A stretch of 33,464 bases of DNA from an uncultured Lachnospiraceae bacterium. Its GTDB lineage: Bacteria > Bacillota > Clostridia > Lachnospirales > Lachnospiraceae. The DNA lies in assembly GCA_900317475.1 (NCBI GenBank), contig ONGY01000007.1, forward strand, positions 1 through 33,464. Reading direction: 5' to 3'. The translations under genes were made by a program, and so were the position numbers. The notes below the pieces were generated by a model. The model saw only the letters and a program-made list of their open reading frames with translations. It searched no databases and was not told the DNA's origin. Of the stretch, positions 23,726 to 32,388 are shown in pieces (positions within the stretch are counted from its first letter, which is position 1; every line of letters starts with the position of its first letter).

Positions 23726-25240
23726 ATGAGTTTACGGACAAAAATTATTTCGGTGGCGCTGATTGCCGCCCTTCTTGCAGGTCTTATCTGGGCTGCCGGT
23801 CCCGGGCATGCGCTTGACACAGCTCAGGAGCAGACCAGTTCTCTTTTCTCGCGGAGCAAGGAGACACTGTACCTATGGTACAGTGATGATGCTCTCACGG
23901 ATTACCTCAACGAGATCGCGGTCGCCTATAACAGCGAAAACCGGGATTACCGCATTGAACCGGAGTATAAGGACGGAACGGACTTCCTGCAGGCTGTAAA
24001 TACAGCGTCCGTGCAGGCGGAGTCGGATATGCCGGATCTTTACATCATCGCAGACAATTCCCTCGGAAGAGCTTATCGCGCGGGACTTGCCGCGGAAGTC
24101 AGCAATTCGTCAGTTTTTGAAAACACACTTTTTTACCCGCAGACTGCGATTAATTCGGTGACGTATCAGGGCAGGAGGGTCGCCTATCCGTTTTATTTTG
24201 AGACGGCGGCGCTGCTGTACAACGCGGACTACCTTCAGAGCTTTGCCGACAAGGCAGGAAAGTCGCTGGAGGAGACGGTTCCCAGTACGATCCAGGATAT
24301 TATTGATTTTGCGGGCAATTATGATGCACCGGAAGGCGTGACGAGTGTTTTCAGCTGGGATGTAGGCGATATTTTCTATAACTATTATTTCATCGGGGAA
24401 AGCTCCGATCTCGGCGGCGAGTGCGGGGATGACCGGGACAAGATCGACATCTACAATGCAGACACCATCTCTGCGCTGCAGGTTTTTCAGCAGCTGAACC
24501 AGTACTTCTCACTCGATACGGATGAGAACAGCTACAGCGATATTCTGGACGACTTCGCACAGGGGAAAAGTGTTTTCACGGTGGCGACGACGGATGCACT
24601 GAAGACGCTGTCGGAGAAAATCTCTTCATCGGCGGGCGGAGACGAAACGGAGAGCGCGGCTTCTGACACAGAAGGGGAGGCTTCTTCGGATGCTTCCTCG
24701 GAGTCTTCTTCGGAGACTTCTGCAGAGTCGTCCGATGCAGGAGATTCCGGGCAGCAGGATGCAGCAGGCACGCTTCAGAATTACGGAGCAGTACCGCTCC
24801 CGGACATCACGGATACACTCGGAACGCGCGGCATCGCTGTCACAAACTGCCTTGTCATCAACGGCTATTCTGAAAAGCAGGAGGGAGCGGAGGATTTTGC
24901 CGCGTTCCTCAATGAGGACCAGAGCTCGGATTTCTTTGACCGGACAGGTTACCTGCTCTGCCGGAACGGAGTCACCTACAGTGATTCTCACGCAGACGGT
25001 TTTGTCTCGGCATACCAGAGTTCGGAATGTGAGTCAAAAATCAGCGGAACCGGAAATTTCTGGATACTGCTGGAGAATACCATGGAAAATGTCTGGAACG
25101 GAGCGGACCCGAACGAATCCCTGAAGAGCCTCGATGAACAGCTCATGATTCAGCTCACCGGGGATGAATCTTACACGGTGGAGGCAATCGACAGCCCGGA
25201 ACCGATCATGCTCTCGAACGGACAGGACGACGGCAATTGA
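23726..25240 (+). CDS. extracellular substrate-binding protein, family 1 type, membrane-anchored
   Basis: The 504-residue protein has an N-terminal hydrophobic export segment (about 7-24, ISVALIAALLAGLIWAA) without a lipobox cysteine. It is followed by a periplasmic-binding fold of the family 1 (sugar/oligomer) type: ETLYLWYSDDALTDYLNEIAVAYN at the start, FETAALLYNADYL in the middle, and TRGIAVTNCLVINGYS, AAFLNEDQSSDFFDRTGYL later. A Ser/Glu/Ala/Asp-rich insertion (about 300-345) breaks the fold. No permease or ATPase gene is adjacent, so it may serve an unlinked transporter or have a sensory or structural role. It follows argD by 18 bases, and the ribosome site is weak. Its ligand is unknown. 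Confidence 0.72.
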   Translation: MSLRTKIISVALIAALLAGLIWAAGPGHALDTAQEQTSSLFSRSKETLYLWYSDDALTDYLNEIAVAYNSENRDYRIEPEYKDGTDFLQAVNTASVQAESDMPDLYIIADNSLGRAYRAGLAAEVSNSSVFENTLFYPQTAINSVTYQGRRVAYPFYFETAALLYNADYLQSFADKAGKSLEETVPSTIQDIIDFAGNYDAPEGVTSVFSWDVGDIFYNYYFIGESSDLGGECGDDRDKIDIYNADTISALQVFQQLNQYFSLDTDENSYSDILDDFAQGKSVFTVATTDALKTLSEKISSSAGGDETESAASDTEGEASSDASSESSSETSAESSDAGDSGQQDAAGTLQNYGAVPLPDITDTLGTRGIAVTNCLVINGYSEKQEGAEDFAAFLNEDQSSDFFDRTGYLLCRNGVTYSDSHADGFVSAYQSSECESKISGTGNFWILLENTMENVWNGADPNESLKSLDEQLMIQLTGDESYTVEAIDSPEPIMLSNGQDDGN

Positions 25241-25265
25241 CTTTCGTTCTTTCCCTGCATAAAAT
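25237..25265 (+). promoter_or_regulatory. strong sigma-A promoter of comEA
   Basis: TTGACT (25237-25242) and TAAAAT (25260-25265) are spaced by exactly 17 bases, overlapping the stop codon of the upstream gene. It makes comEA the start of a new transcription unit. Confidence 0.75.
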
Positions 25266-25308
25266 AGACTCATCGCACGGCGGGGCACTCCTGAGCGGAG
25301 GCTGTGCA

Positions 25309-26229
25309 ATGAAGAAAGAAACTACGATCGGACGATCGAAAGTGATGCAATTTCTCAAGGACAGATCCGGATGGCTGGGTCTGTCCTTTGTTGTTATCGC
25401 AGTTTGTATTATCGGAGCTGTGTGCAGTGCGCGGAGCGGCGTGGAAGTCGAAAGCTCCGGTGTTTACCGCAGCGGGGAGGATATCCTGGGAGAGAAAGAA
25501 ACGCTTCCTGCAGGAGATGTGCAGGGAGAGAAAGAGGATCTGACGGCAGCTTTCTCTTCGGAGCCCTCTGAGGCGGCCGGCGGCGTATCCGCCGGGGTCT
25601 CCTCATCTGCTCCCGAAGAAGGCTCCTCTGGTGCCGGGAAAACAGCTCCTTTGATCTGCGTCTTTGTGAGCGGGGCTGTGGAAAAGGAAGGCGTCTACAG
25701 GCTTCCGGAAGGTGCGCGGGTCTATCAGGCCGTTGAAGCAGCCGGCGGTTTCAGGGCGGACGCGGACACATCCTATGTGAATCTTGCGCTGATTCTCGGG
25801 GATGAAGATGTCATCCGCATCCCTGCAAAAGAAGAGAGCGGTGCAGATGCGGAGGGCAGCAGCACAGCAGAAGGAAGCAGCGGGGGAAAAGAAGAAAACA
25901 GCCAATCCTCCGGGAAATTGTCCGGTTCGGGGAAGAGTACGGAGGGCGTGAACACAGAAAGTTTCGGCGTGATTCACAGGGGAGACTCCGGAACCGGGAC
26001 CAAAGGAGACACGAAAGGAGGTTCCGGCAGCGGAGGATTGATCAATATCAACACGGCATCGCGTGAGGAGCTCATGACACTTCCCGGCATCGGAGAGAGC
26101 AAGGCGGATGCAATTCTGGAATACCGGAAGACGAACGGCGGATTCGGGACGAAAGAAGAGATCATGAACATAACCGGCATTAAAGAGGGAGTCTACAGTA
26201 AGATCGAGGATAAGATCACGGCAGAGTGA
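25309..26229 (+). CDS. comEA: ComEA-type DNA-binding competence protein
   Basis: ComEA binds incoming double-stranded DNA at the outer face of the membrane and hands it to the ComEC channel. The 306-residue protein has an N-terminal anchor (about 22-42), a disordered Ser/Glu-rich linker, a SLBB domain (about 118-170, VFVSGAVEKEGVYRLPEGARVYQAVEAAGG), a Gly/Ser linker, and the C-terminal helix-hairpin-helix pair (about 243-306, ININTASREELMTLPGIGESKA and then FGTKEEIMNITGI). The start at 25309 is set by GGAGG seven bases upstream. Both linkers are longer than in typical ComEA proteins. Its usual partner comEC is 3.8 kb downstream, with a two-component system in between. Confidence 0.92.
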   Translation: MKKETTIGRSKVMQFLKDRSGWLGLSFVVIAVCIIGAVCSARSGVEVESSGVYRSGEDILGEKETLPAGDVQGEKEDLTAAFSSEPSEAAGGVSAGVSSSAPEEGSSGAGKTAPLICVFVSGAVEKEGVYRLPEGARVYQAVEAAGGFRADADTSYVNLALILGDEDVIRIPAKEESGADAEGSSTAEGSSGGKEENSQSSGKLSGSGKSTEGVNTESFGVIHRGDSGTGTKGDTKGGSGSGGLININTASREELMTLPGIGESKADAILEYRKTNGGFGTKEEIMNITGIKEGVYSKIEDKITAE

Positions 26230-26292
26230 GAAAGGCTGCACGCCCTGTAATATTTTCTTAACATTTAGCGGCCATTCCTATCCATGATGGGG

Positions 26293-26298
26293 TATAAT
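26293..26298 (+). promoter_or_regulatory. -10 box of the two-component operon
   Basis: TATAAT stands 49 bases before the regulator gene. There is no good -35 at 17 bases; a TTAACA at 26258-26263 is 29 bases away. This layout suits an activator-dependent promoter, possibly autoregulated by a PhoB/PhoP-like regulator, but that is a guess. Confidence 0.45.
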
Positions 26299-26347
26299 GA
26301 TCTGAGAAAGAAAATGCAGAGCGGCTGTGGTACTGAACGAGGACGGA

Positions 26348-27049
26348 ATGGCTAAAATACTGGTTGTTGATGACGAGAAACTGATTGTGAAGGGACTGCG
26401 GTTCAGCCTGATGCAGGATGGCTATCAGGTGGACACGGCATACGATGGAGAAGAGGCCCTCGCGAAGGCGAAGGGAAATGACTACGATATTATTCTTCTC
26501 GACGTCATGCTTCCCAAAATGGATGGTTTTGAGGTCTGTCAGCAAATCCGCGAGTTCTCGAATGTTCCGATCATCATGCTGACCGCGAAGAGCGAGGACA
26601 TGGACAAGATTCTCGGTCTGGATTATGGCGCAGATGATTACATCACGAAGCCGTTCAATGTCCTCGAGGTCAAGGCGCGCATCAAGGCCATTATGCGCCG
26701 GACATCCGCGTCCAGGAAGGAAGCAGGACAGCCGGAAGCGCCGAAATCCAATGTGATCGAGAGCAGAGAGCTGCGGCTTGACTGTGATAACCGCCGGCTT
26801 TCCATCTCCGGCCGGGAAATCAATCTGACTTCGAAGGAATTTGAGCTTCTCGAACTGCTTGTCCGTCATCCGGGCAAGGTCTATGGCAGAGAAGAACTTC
26901 TCACCGCCATCTGGGGACAGGATTTTCTCGGAGATGTGCGCACGGTCGATGTACATGTGCGGCGGCTCCGCGAGAAAATTGAGCCGAACCCGTCTGAGCC
27001 GAAGTATGTTCAGACAAAATGGGGCATCGGTTATTATTATCAGGAATGA
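26348..27049 (+). CDS. OmpR/PhoB-family response regulator
   Basis: This 233-residue DNA-binding response regulator has a complete receiver: VVDDE at 6-10, phosphoacceptor D52 in ILLDVMLPKMDG, the LTAK threonine and K101 in TKPFN. A linker leads to an OmpR-type winged helix (about 138-233) with LTSKEFELLELLVRHPGKVYGREELL and RTVDVHVRRLREKIE. The start at 26348 has GAGGA just upstream, and the shorter reading matches the family. It is followed by its kinase and a GerMN lipoprotein, the same order as MtrA-MtrB-LpqB in actinobacteria. PhoP/WalR-like regulators in Firmicutes are the nearest functional class; targets are unknown. Confidence 0.9.
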   Translation: MAKILVVDDEKLIVKGLRFSLMQDGYQVDTAYDGEEALAKAKGNDYDIILLDVMLPKMDGFEVCQQIREFSNVPIIMLTAKSEDMDKILGLDYGADDYITKPFNVLEVKARIKAIMRRTSASRKEAGQPEAPKSNVIESRELRLDCDNRRLSISGREINLTSKEFELLELLVRHPGKVYGREELLTAIWGQDFLGDVRTVDVHVRRLREKIEPNPSEPKYVQTKWGIGYYYQE

Positions 27050-27075
27050 GTCCTGTACGATACAGGGAGGCGGAT

Positions 27076-27111
27076 ATGCGGTTTCCGTCTTTCATCGGCG
27101 TCTTCGTTTAA
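27076..27111 (+). other. possible 11-codon leader ORF before the kinase gene
   Basis: ATG at 27076 opens an 11-residue frame (MRFPSFIGVFV) ending in TAA at 27109-27111. It has a strong GGGAGG five bases upstream. The kinase ATG at 27148 has no clear site of its own, so reinitiation is possible. A small stem (GCCCT/AGGGC, 27114-27128) lies between. There is no evidence of expression. Confidence 0.3.
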
Positions 27112-27147
27112 CAGCCCTTCTTCAGGGCAGAATCTGAATCTGTTTAC

Positions 27148-29046
27148 ATGTGGAAAAAGCTGAAACTTTGGTATCGCCGTTCGAAGATTCTGCGGAGTCT
27201 TCGGACGAGGATTTTTATTATCATATTTTTGAGCGGTCTTATTCCCTGTCTTCTGGTGCAGTACGGAATTCTGGCCGCATACCGGTCAAGAGCCGTCTCC
27301 CTGCGCACATCGGAAGTGCGCACGCAGATGCGCGTCATTGCAAATCATCTCATCACATACGGCTACATCAATGATCCTTCTTCCTATTCTGTCAATGCGG
27401 AATTATCTCTTTTCTCTACGCTGAATGACGGCAGAGTCCTTGTAATCGACAACAATCTGAAAGTCATCAAGGATACTTATGGAATTGCAGAGGGAAAAAC
27501 CATCGTAACGCCTGAGGTTGTGAAATGCCTTCAGCAGGGTTCGGCCGGCGCTTCCTCCAATTATGACAAGACAATCGGCTATATCGAGATGTATACACCG
27601 ATTGTGGAGACTGCAGCGCTCGAGTCGTTTGATGTTTCGTCCTCTGAAAGCTCTCAGAACGAGACCGTCCGCGGTGTCCTGCTGACGTCTGTCTCGACGG
27701 ATTCCATCGAACAGACGAGGAAAATCCTGAGCCAGCAGGCCGTGCTGATCGAGGCACTGGTTCTTCTTGTACTCTTTGTCATCGCATTTTTTGTTTCCGA
27801 CCGGCTGGTCAAGCCATTCGACCGCCTGACGCAGCATATCGGGGAAGTCCGCGAAGGCATTTCAAACGAAACTGTACAGGAACCGGCCTATTATGAGACG
27901 GAGCAGATTGTCGGCGCGTTCAACAGGGTTCTGGCGAGGCTGAATGCCCTCGATGAGAGCCGCAATGAATTTGTCTCGAATGTCTCGCATGAACTGAAGA
28001 CTCCGATGGCCTCCATGAAGGTTCTGGCGGATTCTCTGCTCTCCGAGACGGATGTCCCGCCGGAGATGTACCGGGAGTTCCTCGAAGATATCGACTCCGA
28101 GATCGACCGCGAAAACAAGATCGTCGGCGATCTGCTGGACCTTGCAAAGATGGAAAACAAGGCCGTTCATATGAATATCACATCAGTCGACATCGGGGAG
28201 CTCACGGAGACGATCTGCAAGCGGATCCGGCCTCTGGCAAAGAAGCGGGGCATCGAGATCACCCTGGTGGTCGAGCGGCCGGTGAAGGCAGAGGTGGATG
28301 AGGTCAAGATATCACTGGCTCTCACAAACCTGATTGAAAATGCCGTCAAGTACAATAAGGATAACGGAAAGGTCAAGGTTGCCGTTGATGCGGACCACCA
28401 GAATTTCACTGTCTCCGTATCGGACACCGGTGTCGGTATTCCGGAGCAGGATCTCGATAAAATCTATGACCGGTTTTACCGTGTTGACAAGTCGAGATCG
28501 AGAGAGGTGGGCGGAACAGGCCTTGGCCTTGCGATTACGAAGAATGCAGTTGTTCTGCACCGCGGTTCAATCAGCGTGAAGAGCAAGCTTGGTGAAGGGT
28601 CTGCTTTCACAATGCGGATTCCGCTCACGTATATCACGGAGCCCGGCCAGTCGAAGATGACAATCGTGAAGAAGAAAAATCCTTCCGAGAACGCCCGGAA
28701 TGCACAGCTGGAGAAGAGCCTTAAGAAGACGGAGGACGAAATCCGCCGCAAACAGGCGAGCCTGCGCCGCACGGAGGCAAGAATCGAGCGGAGAAAGAAA
28801 TTCCTTCATCTCTTCACCCTGCCGGGAATGTTGGAGGAAAAGAAAGAAGACAAGACCCGTGTGCCGGGTGAACTGACCGCTATGGAGAAGCTTGCCGAGA
28901 CGAAGACAATTGATACGGCAGCGGTCAATGCGGCAATCCGTGAAATGGAAGAAAAGAGCGGGCAGGAAACGACGGAGAAGGACAGACCGGATGCCGCAGG
29001 AGATGTTCACGAAGAGAAGCAGAATGAAAAAACAAATGAAGCATAA
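27148..29046 (+). CDS. membrane sensor histidine kinase with a long C-terminal tail
   Basis: The 632-residue kinase has membrane segments at about 22-45 and 198-218 flanking an extracytoplasmic sensor domain (about 46-197, with LFSTLNDGRVLVIDNNLKVI, cache-like). A HAMP linker (about 219-270) and the dimerisation helix with H281 in NVSHELKTP follow. The ATPase domain is complete: NLIENAVKY, DTGVGIP, FYRVD and GGTGLGLAI, ending near 497. A further 135 residues form a Lys/Arg/Glu-rich coiled coil (about 510-555) and an acidic tail, which is not usual for these kinases. It presumably phosphorylates the regulator just upstream. The lipoprotein gene begins inside its last codons. Confidence 0.9.
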   Translation: MWKKLKLWYRRSKILRSLRTRIFIIIFLSGLIPCLLVQYGILAAYRSRAVSLRTSEVRTQMRVIANHLITYGYINDPSSYSVNAELSLFSTLNDGRVLVIDNNLKVIKDTYGIAEGKTIVTPEVVKCLQQGSAGASSNYDKTIGYIEMYTPIVETAALESFDVSSSESSQNETVRGVLLTSVSTDSIEQTRKILSQQAVLIEALVLLVLFVIAFFVSDRLVKPFDRLTQHIGEVREGISNETVQEPAYYETEQIVGAFNRVLARLNALDESRNEFVSNVSHELKTPMASMKVLADSLLSETDVPPEMYREFLEDIDSEIDRENKIVGDLLDLAKMENKAVHMNITSVDIGELTETICKRIRPLAKKRGIEITLVVERPVKAEVDEVKISLALTNLIENAVKYNKDNGKVKVAVDADHQNFTVSVSDTGVGIPEQDLDKIYDRFYRVDKSRSREVGGTGLGLAITKNAVVLHRGSISVKSKLGEGSAFTMRIPLTYITEPGQSKMTIVKKKNPSENARNAQLEKSLKKTEDEIRRKQASLRRTEARIERRKKFLHLFTLPGMLEEKKEDKTRVPGELTAMEKLAETKTIDTAAVNAAIREMEEKSGQETTEKDRPDAAGDVHEEKQNEKTNEA

Positions 29047-29998
29047 CAAAAGATGGACAGGTCTTATAGCTGTATTATTATTGACCGTTCTGGTATTCTG
29101 CCTTTCTGCATGCGGCTCGGCTGAGAACAGTTCTGATTCCGGAACCGGAGAGAGCGGGGAAGAGAATACCTATAAGATTTATTACCTCGACAAATCCGGA
29201 ACAGGGGTTACCAGTGTGGATTATCAGCCGGTTTCATCGGATTCGGAGGCACTCATCGAAGAGTTCCTCGAGCGTCTTTCTACCTCCGATTCTATTGATT
29301 ACACCGCTCCGATCAGTAATTTCGAAGTACTGGGGACCAGCATCGACAATGGCATTGTCACCATAGATTTCTCCAAGGCCTATGAGGAATTGAGCGTTAC
29401 GAGCGAGGCGCTTACCAGAGCAGCCATCGTATCCACGATTTGTGAAGTGCCCGGCGTATCCGGAGTTGCAGTAACGATAGAGGGAAGCCCTCTGACGGGA
29501 GAGGACGGCCTTGCTGTCGGGGCAGAGACTAGTTCGGATTTCATCCTCAATCTCGGCAAGGACATCAACTCGTACGAGAAGGACCGGATCAAGCTTTATT
29601 TTGCCAATGAGAAGGGCGATCATCTGATCTGTGTCTATCGCACGGTCATCTATAACAGCAATATTTCGAAGGACAAGCTGATCGTGGAAGAGCTGCTCAA
29701 GGGACCTAACGGAGACGGCGTTTATCCGACGATTAATCCGGAGACTGCCATTATCAATGTCACGTCCCGCGACGGTGTCTGCTATGTGAATTTCGATAAA
29801 AGTTTCATGACAGAGCCGTATTCGGTTACGGCCGAAGTTGCAGTCTATTCCATTGTTGATTCGCTGACAGAGCTTCCTTTTGTCAGCAGAGTCCAGATTT
29901 CCATTGACGGCGACACAACACAGTCGTTTCTTGAACAGATCCCGCTCACGACTGTCTTCGACCGGAATTTAAGTCTCGTCGAGGACGGGGAATCGTGA
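29024..29998 (+). CDS. GerMN-domain lipoprotein
   Basis: The 324-residue protein has a lipoprotein signal peptide with lipobox LSAC (C30) and a Ser/Gly-rich spacer. Two GerMN domains follow. The first is at about 45-170 (YKIYYLDKSG to VAVTIEGSPL) and the second at about 185-300 (IKLYFANEKGDHL, VEELLKGPN, VNFDKSF, VQISIDGD). GerMN domains occur in spore germination protein GerM and in LpqB, the lipoprotein of the actinobacterial MtrAB system. The start at 29024 overlaps the end of the kinase gene by 23 bases, so the three genes form one unit. A role as an extracytoplasmic modulator of the kinase or of the envelope is inferred by analogy with LpqB. Confidence 0.85.
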   Translation: MKKQMKHNKRWTGLIAVLLLTVLVFCLSACGSAENSSDSGTGESGEENTYKIYYLDKSGTGVTSVDYQPVSSDSEALIEEFLERLSTSDSIDYTAPISNFEVLGTSIDNGIVTIDFSKAYEELSVTSEALTRAAIVSTICEVPGVSGVAVTIEGSPLTGEDGLAVGAETSSDFILNLGKDINSYEKDRIKLYFANEKGDHLICVYRTVIYNSNISKDKLIVEELLKGPNGDGVYPTINPETAIINVTSRDGVCYVNFDKSFMTEPYSVTAEVAVYSIVDSLTELPFVSRVQISIDGDTTQSFLEQIPLTTVFDRNLSLVEDGES

Positions 29999-30017
29999 CC
30001 GGCCGGAAGGCACATCT

Positions 30018-32303
30018 TTGAGAAGACCCCTCTTTGTTTTTCTTCTCGCGTTTACAGGTTCTGTGCTTCTTTTCCTTCTTCTGTTTCCGCCCGGATATCC
30101 CTCCTATGAATCCTTTGACGGGGAGGTGAAAGTCCTGTCCGGCAGGGTTGCGTCCAAGGAATATAAGAGGAAAGAAGACGGTACACTGTCTCTTCGCGTC
30201 ACTCTCAAACAAGTTCAAAGCGCCCGCGGCGACAGCTTTCCATCCGTTCCTGACGGAGCTCTTGCCATTTTTACGTCCAAGGCCGGGAAAAGTCCGCAAA
30301 GGCTGAGTACGGAAAAACAGGAAACGGAAAAGCAGGCCGCAGACGAGAAAACTGCTGATGAGCAGTATCTTGAAGCACTGGATGACTCTATGCCCATCGG
30401 GTGCAGGGTCTGTCTGTCCGGGAAAATCCGGAATTTTTCCCCCGGAACAAATCCGGGGGAGTTCGACAGCCGCCTTTATTATCGGACGCTCGGAATCAAC
30501 CTGCGGCTCGACAATGCAGCACTCAGGCTTGTCTCAGGCCGGGCATCGCCGCTGCAGAATACGCTGTATCTTCTCAAAAGGCGCCTCTCCGGAGTTCTCG
30601 ACAGGAGCCTTCCGGAAGAGGATGCCGGGATTATGAAAGCCATGCTTCTCGGAGAGAAAGGGTTTCTCTCGGAGGAGCTGAAAAGTCTCTACCGCGAGAG
30701 CGGCATCCTTCATGTCCTTGCGATCTCCGGCCTTCACATAAGCCTTTTCGGCATGGGGCTCTACCGGCTTCTGCGGAGAGCACGCCTGTCTCTTCTTCCG
30801 TCGGCGGCCTTGTCTGCTGGTTTCATCCTTCTTTACAGCTGCATGGTAAATCTCTCCGGATCCGGCGTGCGCGCTGTCATCATGTTCTTCCTTTTTCTCG
30901 GAGCGAAAGTTCTTTACCGCACGTACGATCTTCTCACCGCGGCTGCCATCGCCGGCGCAATTCTTGCGGCTTCCGATCCGCTGCTTCTTCTGACAAGCGG
31001 TTTCCAGTTTTCCTTCGGTGCGGTTCTCGGCATCGGAATTATTCTTCCGCAGGTAAAATCACCGGTGCTCCGCGCGGCAGCGGTGCCCGCCGCGACCCTT
31101 CCTGTCTGCCTCTTTACTTACGGCTCGTTTCCTCTCTGGTCGCTTCTTCTCAATCTTGCGGTTGTGCCGCTCATGTCCGCGGTAATGACAAGCGGAGCCG
31201 TCCTGGTTCTCGCCGGAGTCCTCATCCCGGCATCCGGGACGATCTTCAGTCTCCCGGTCCGACTGCTTCTTTATTTCTACCGGACTGCCTGCGTCCTCAC
31301 GTCAAAACTCCCGGGTCACCGCCTTGTTATCGGGCAGCCGGTGCACTGGCAGACGGCGCTCTATATCATCCTTCTTCTTGCAATGGTCTTTGCTTCCGAG
31401 AAGAATCCGGGACTGCCGGAGTGGAAAAAGGCTTCTTTTATCCTTGCTGCCGTTTTTCTTCTCTGCTTCCGCCCGCATCAGGGTCTCACTCTTTCCTTCA
31501 TGGACGTGGGACAGGGGGATGGGATTCTCATCCAGGCGGACGGAACAAATATTCTGATTGACGGAGGCAGCTCTTCGAGAAGCGATGTCGGAAAGTACGT
31601 GATAGAGCCGTTATTAAAGGCGAAGGGAGCGGGAAGAATTGATGCTGCCATTCTGACGCATGAGGATGCCGACCACTGCAATGGTCTTATTTACCTCCTT
31701 GAAAGCGGCACTGACATTCGGGAACTGATCGTCGCTTATCAGGGGAATGCTTCGGAGGAAGAATGGGGAGAAAATATGCTTACGATCCTTGCTCTGGCAG
31801 AGGAGAGATCGATTCCCGTGACTTTCCTGCGGCGCGGGGAGACGCTGCAGAAGGGAAAACTCACGATGTACTGCCTTCATCCGGAATCTTCCGATGCCTA
31901 TGCGGGAGACATCAACCAGGGATCTCTGACGTTTCTCCTCACCTATGAAAACTTCACGGCACTTCTCACCGGGGATCTCGAGGAGGACGGCGAGAGGCAG
32001 TGTCTTTCTTACTGCCGGCAGCGGAAGAAAGAAGGAAGCTTACCGGATATTTCCTCTGTCACGGTACTGAAGTGCGGACATCACGGGAGCAGATTTGCAT
32101 CATCCTCGTCATGGCTTGCGGAGTGGAGCCCAAAGACAGCAGTTCTCTCTGTCGGGAAGAATAACCGGTACGGGCACCCGGCGCCGGAAACAACGGAGCG
32201 GCTCGAGAAGCAGGGATGCCTGATTTTTGACACCCGAAAGTCCGGGGAGATCGAATTTATCACGAACGGACGAAAGACACGGGTGAAAGAGTTTTTACGG
32301 TGA
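30018..32303 (+). CDS. comEC: ComEC/Rec2 DNA uptake channel with metallo-beta-lactamase domain
   Basis: ComEC is the membrane channel for single-stranded DNA in transformation. The 761-residue protein starts at TTG (30018), supported by GGAAGG seven bases before it. It has an N-terminal membrane and DUF4131 region (about 5-175, with FSPGTNPGEFDSRLYYRTLGI). The competence membrane domain (about 190-490) contains LHVLAISGLHISLFGMGLYR and SGSGVRAVIMF-like segments. A C-terminal metallo-beta-lactamase domain (about 490-761) has DVGQGDGILIQ, THEDADHCNG, LKCGHHGSR and NRYGHP. All key metal ligands appear present. It is 19 bases after the GerMN gene and likely in the same transcript; with comEA it suggests capacity for natural transformation, though other com genes lie outside the window. 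Confidence 0.94.
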   Translation: MRRPLFVFLLAFTGSVLLFLLLFPPGYPSYESFDGEVKVLSGRVASKEYKRKEDGTLSLRVTLKQVQSARGDSFPSVPDGALAIFTSKAGKSPQRLSTEKQETEKQAADEKTADEQYLEALDDSMPIGCRVCLSGKIRNFSPGTNPGEFDSRLYYRTLGINLRLDNAALRLVSGRASPLQNTLYLLKRRLSGVLDRSLPEEDAGIMKAMLLGEKGFLSEELKSLYRESGILHVLAISGLHISLFGMGLYRLLRRARLSLLPSAALSAGFILLYSCMVNLSGSGVRAVIMFFLFLGAKVLYRTYDLLTAAAIAGAILAASDPLLLLTSGFQFSFGAVLGIGIILPQVKSPVLRAAAVPAATLPVCLFTYGSFPLWSLLLNLAVVPLMSAVMTSGAVLVLAGVLIPASGTIFSLPVRLLLYFYRTACVLTSKLPGHRLVIGQPVHWQTALYIILLLAMVFASEKNPGLPEWKKASFILAAVFLLCFRPHQGLTLSFMDVGQGDGILIQADGTNILIDGGSSSRSDVGKYVIEPLLKAKGAGRIDAAILTHEDADHCNGLIYLLESGTDIRELIVAYQGNASEEEWGENMLTILALAEERSIPVTFLRRGETLQKGKLTMYCLHPESSDAYAGDINQGSLTFLLTYENFTALLTGDLEEDGERQCLSYCRQRKKEGSLPDISSVTVLKCGHHGSRFASSSSWLAEWSPKTAVLSVGKNNRYGHPAPETTERLEKQGCLIFDTRKSGEIEFITNGRKTRVKEFLR

Positions 32304-32325
32304 TGATGACCGATGCCGGATGGCG

Positions 32326-32331
32326 TATAAT
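32326..32331 (+). promoter_or_regulatory. possible -10 box of holA
   Basis: TATAAT lies 57 bases before the holA start, just past the comEC stop. No convincing -35 is seen. A short direct repeat of AAGGATCTT follows in the leader (about 32350-32368). Confidence 0.35.
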
Positions 32332-32388
32332 TGAAAAGAATGGAAAAAGAAGGATCTTAAGGATCTTTCGGGATCATGAGGAGAGTGC

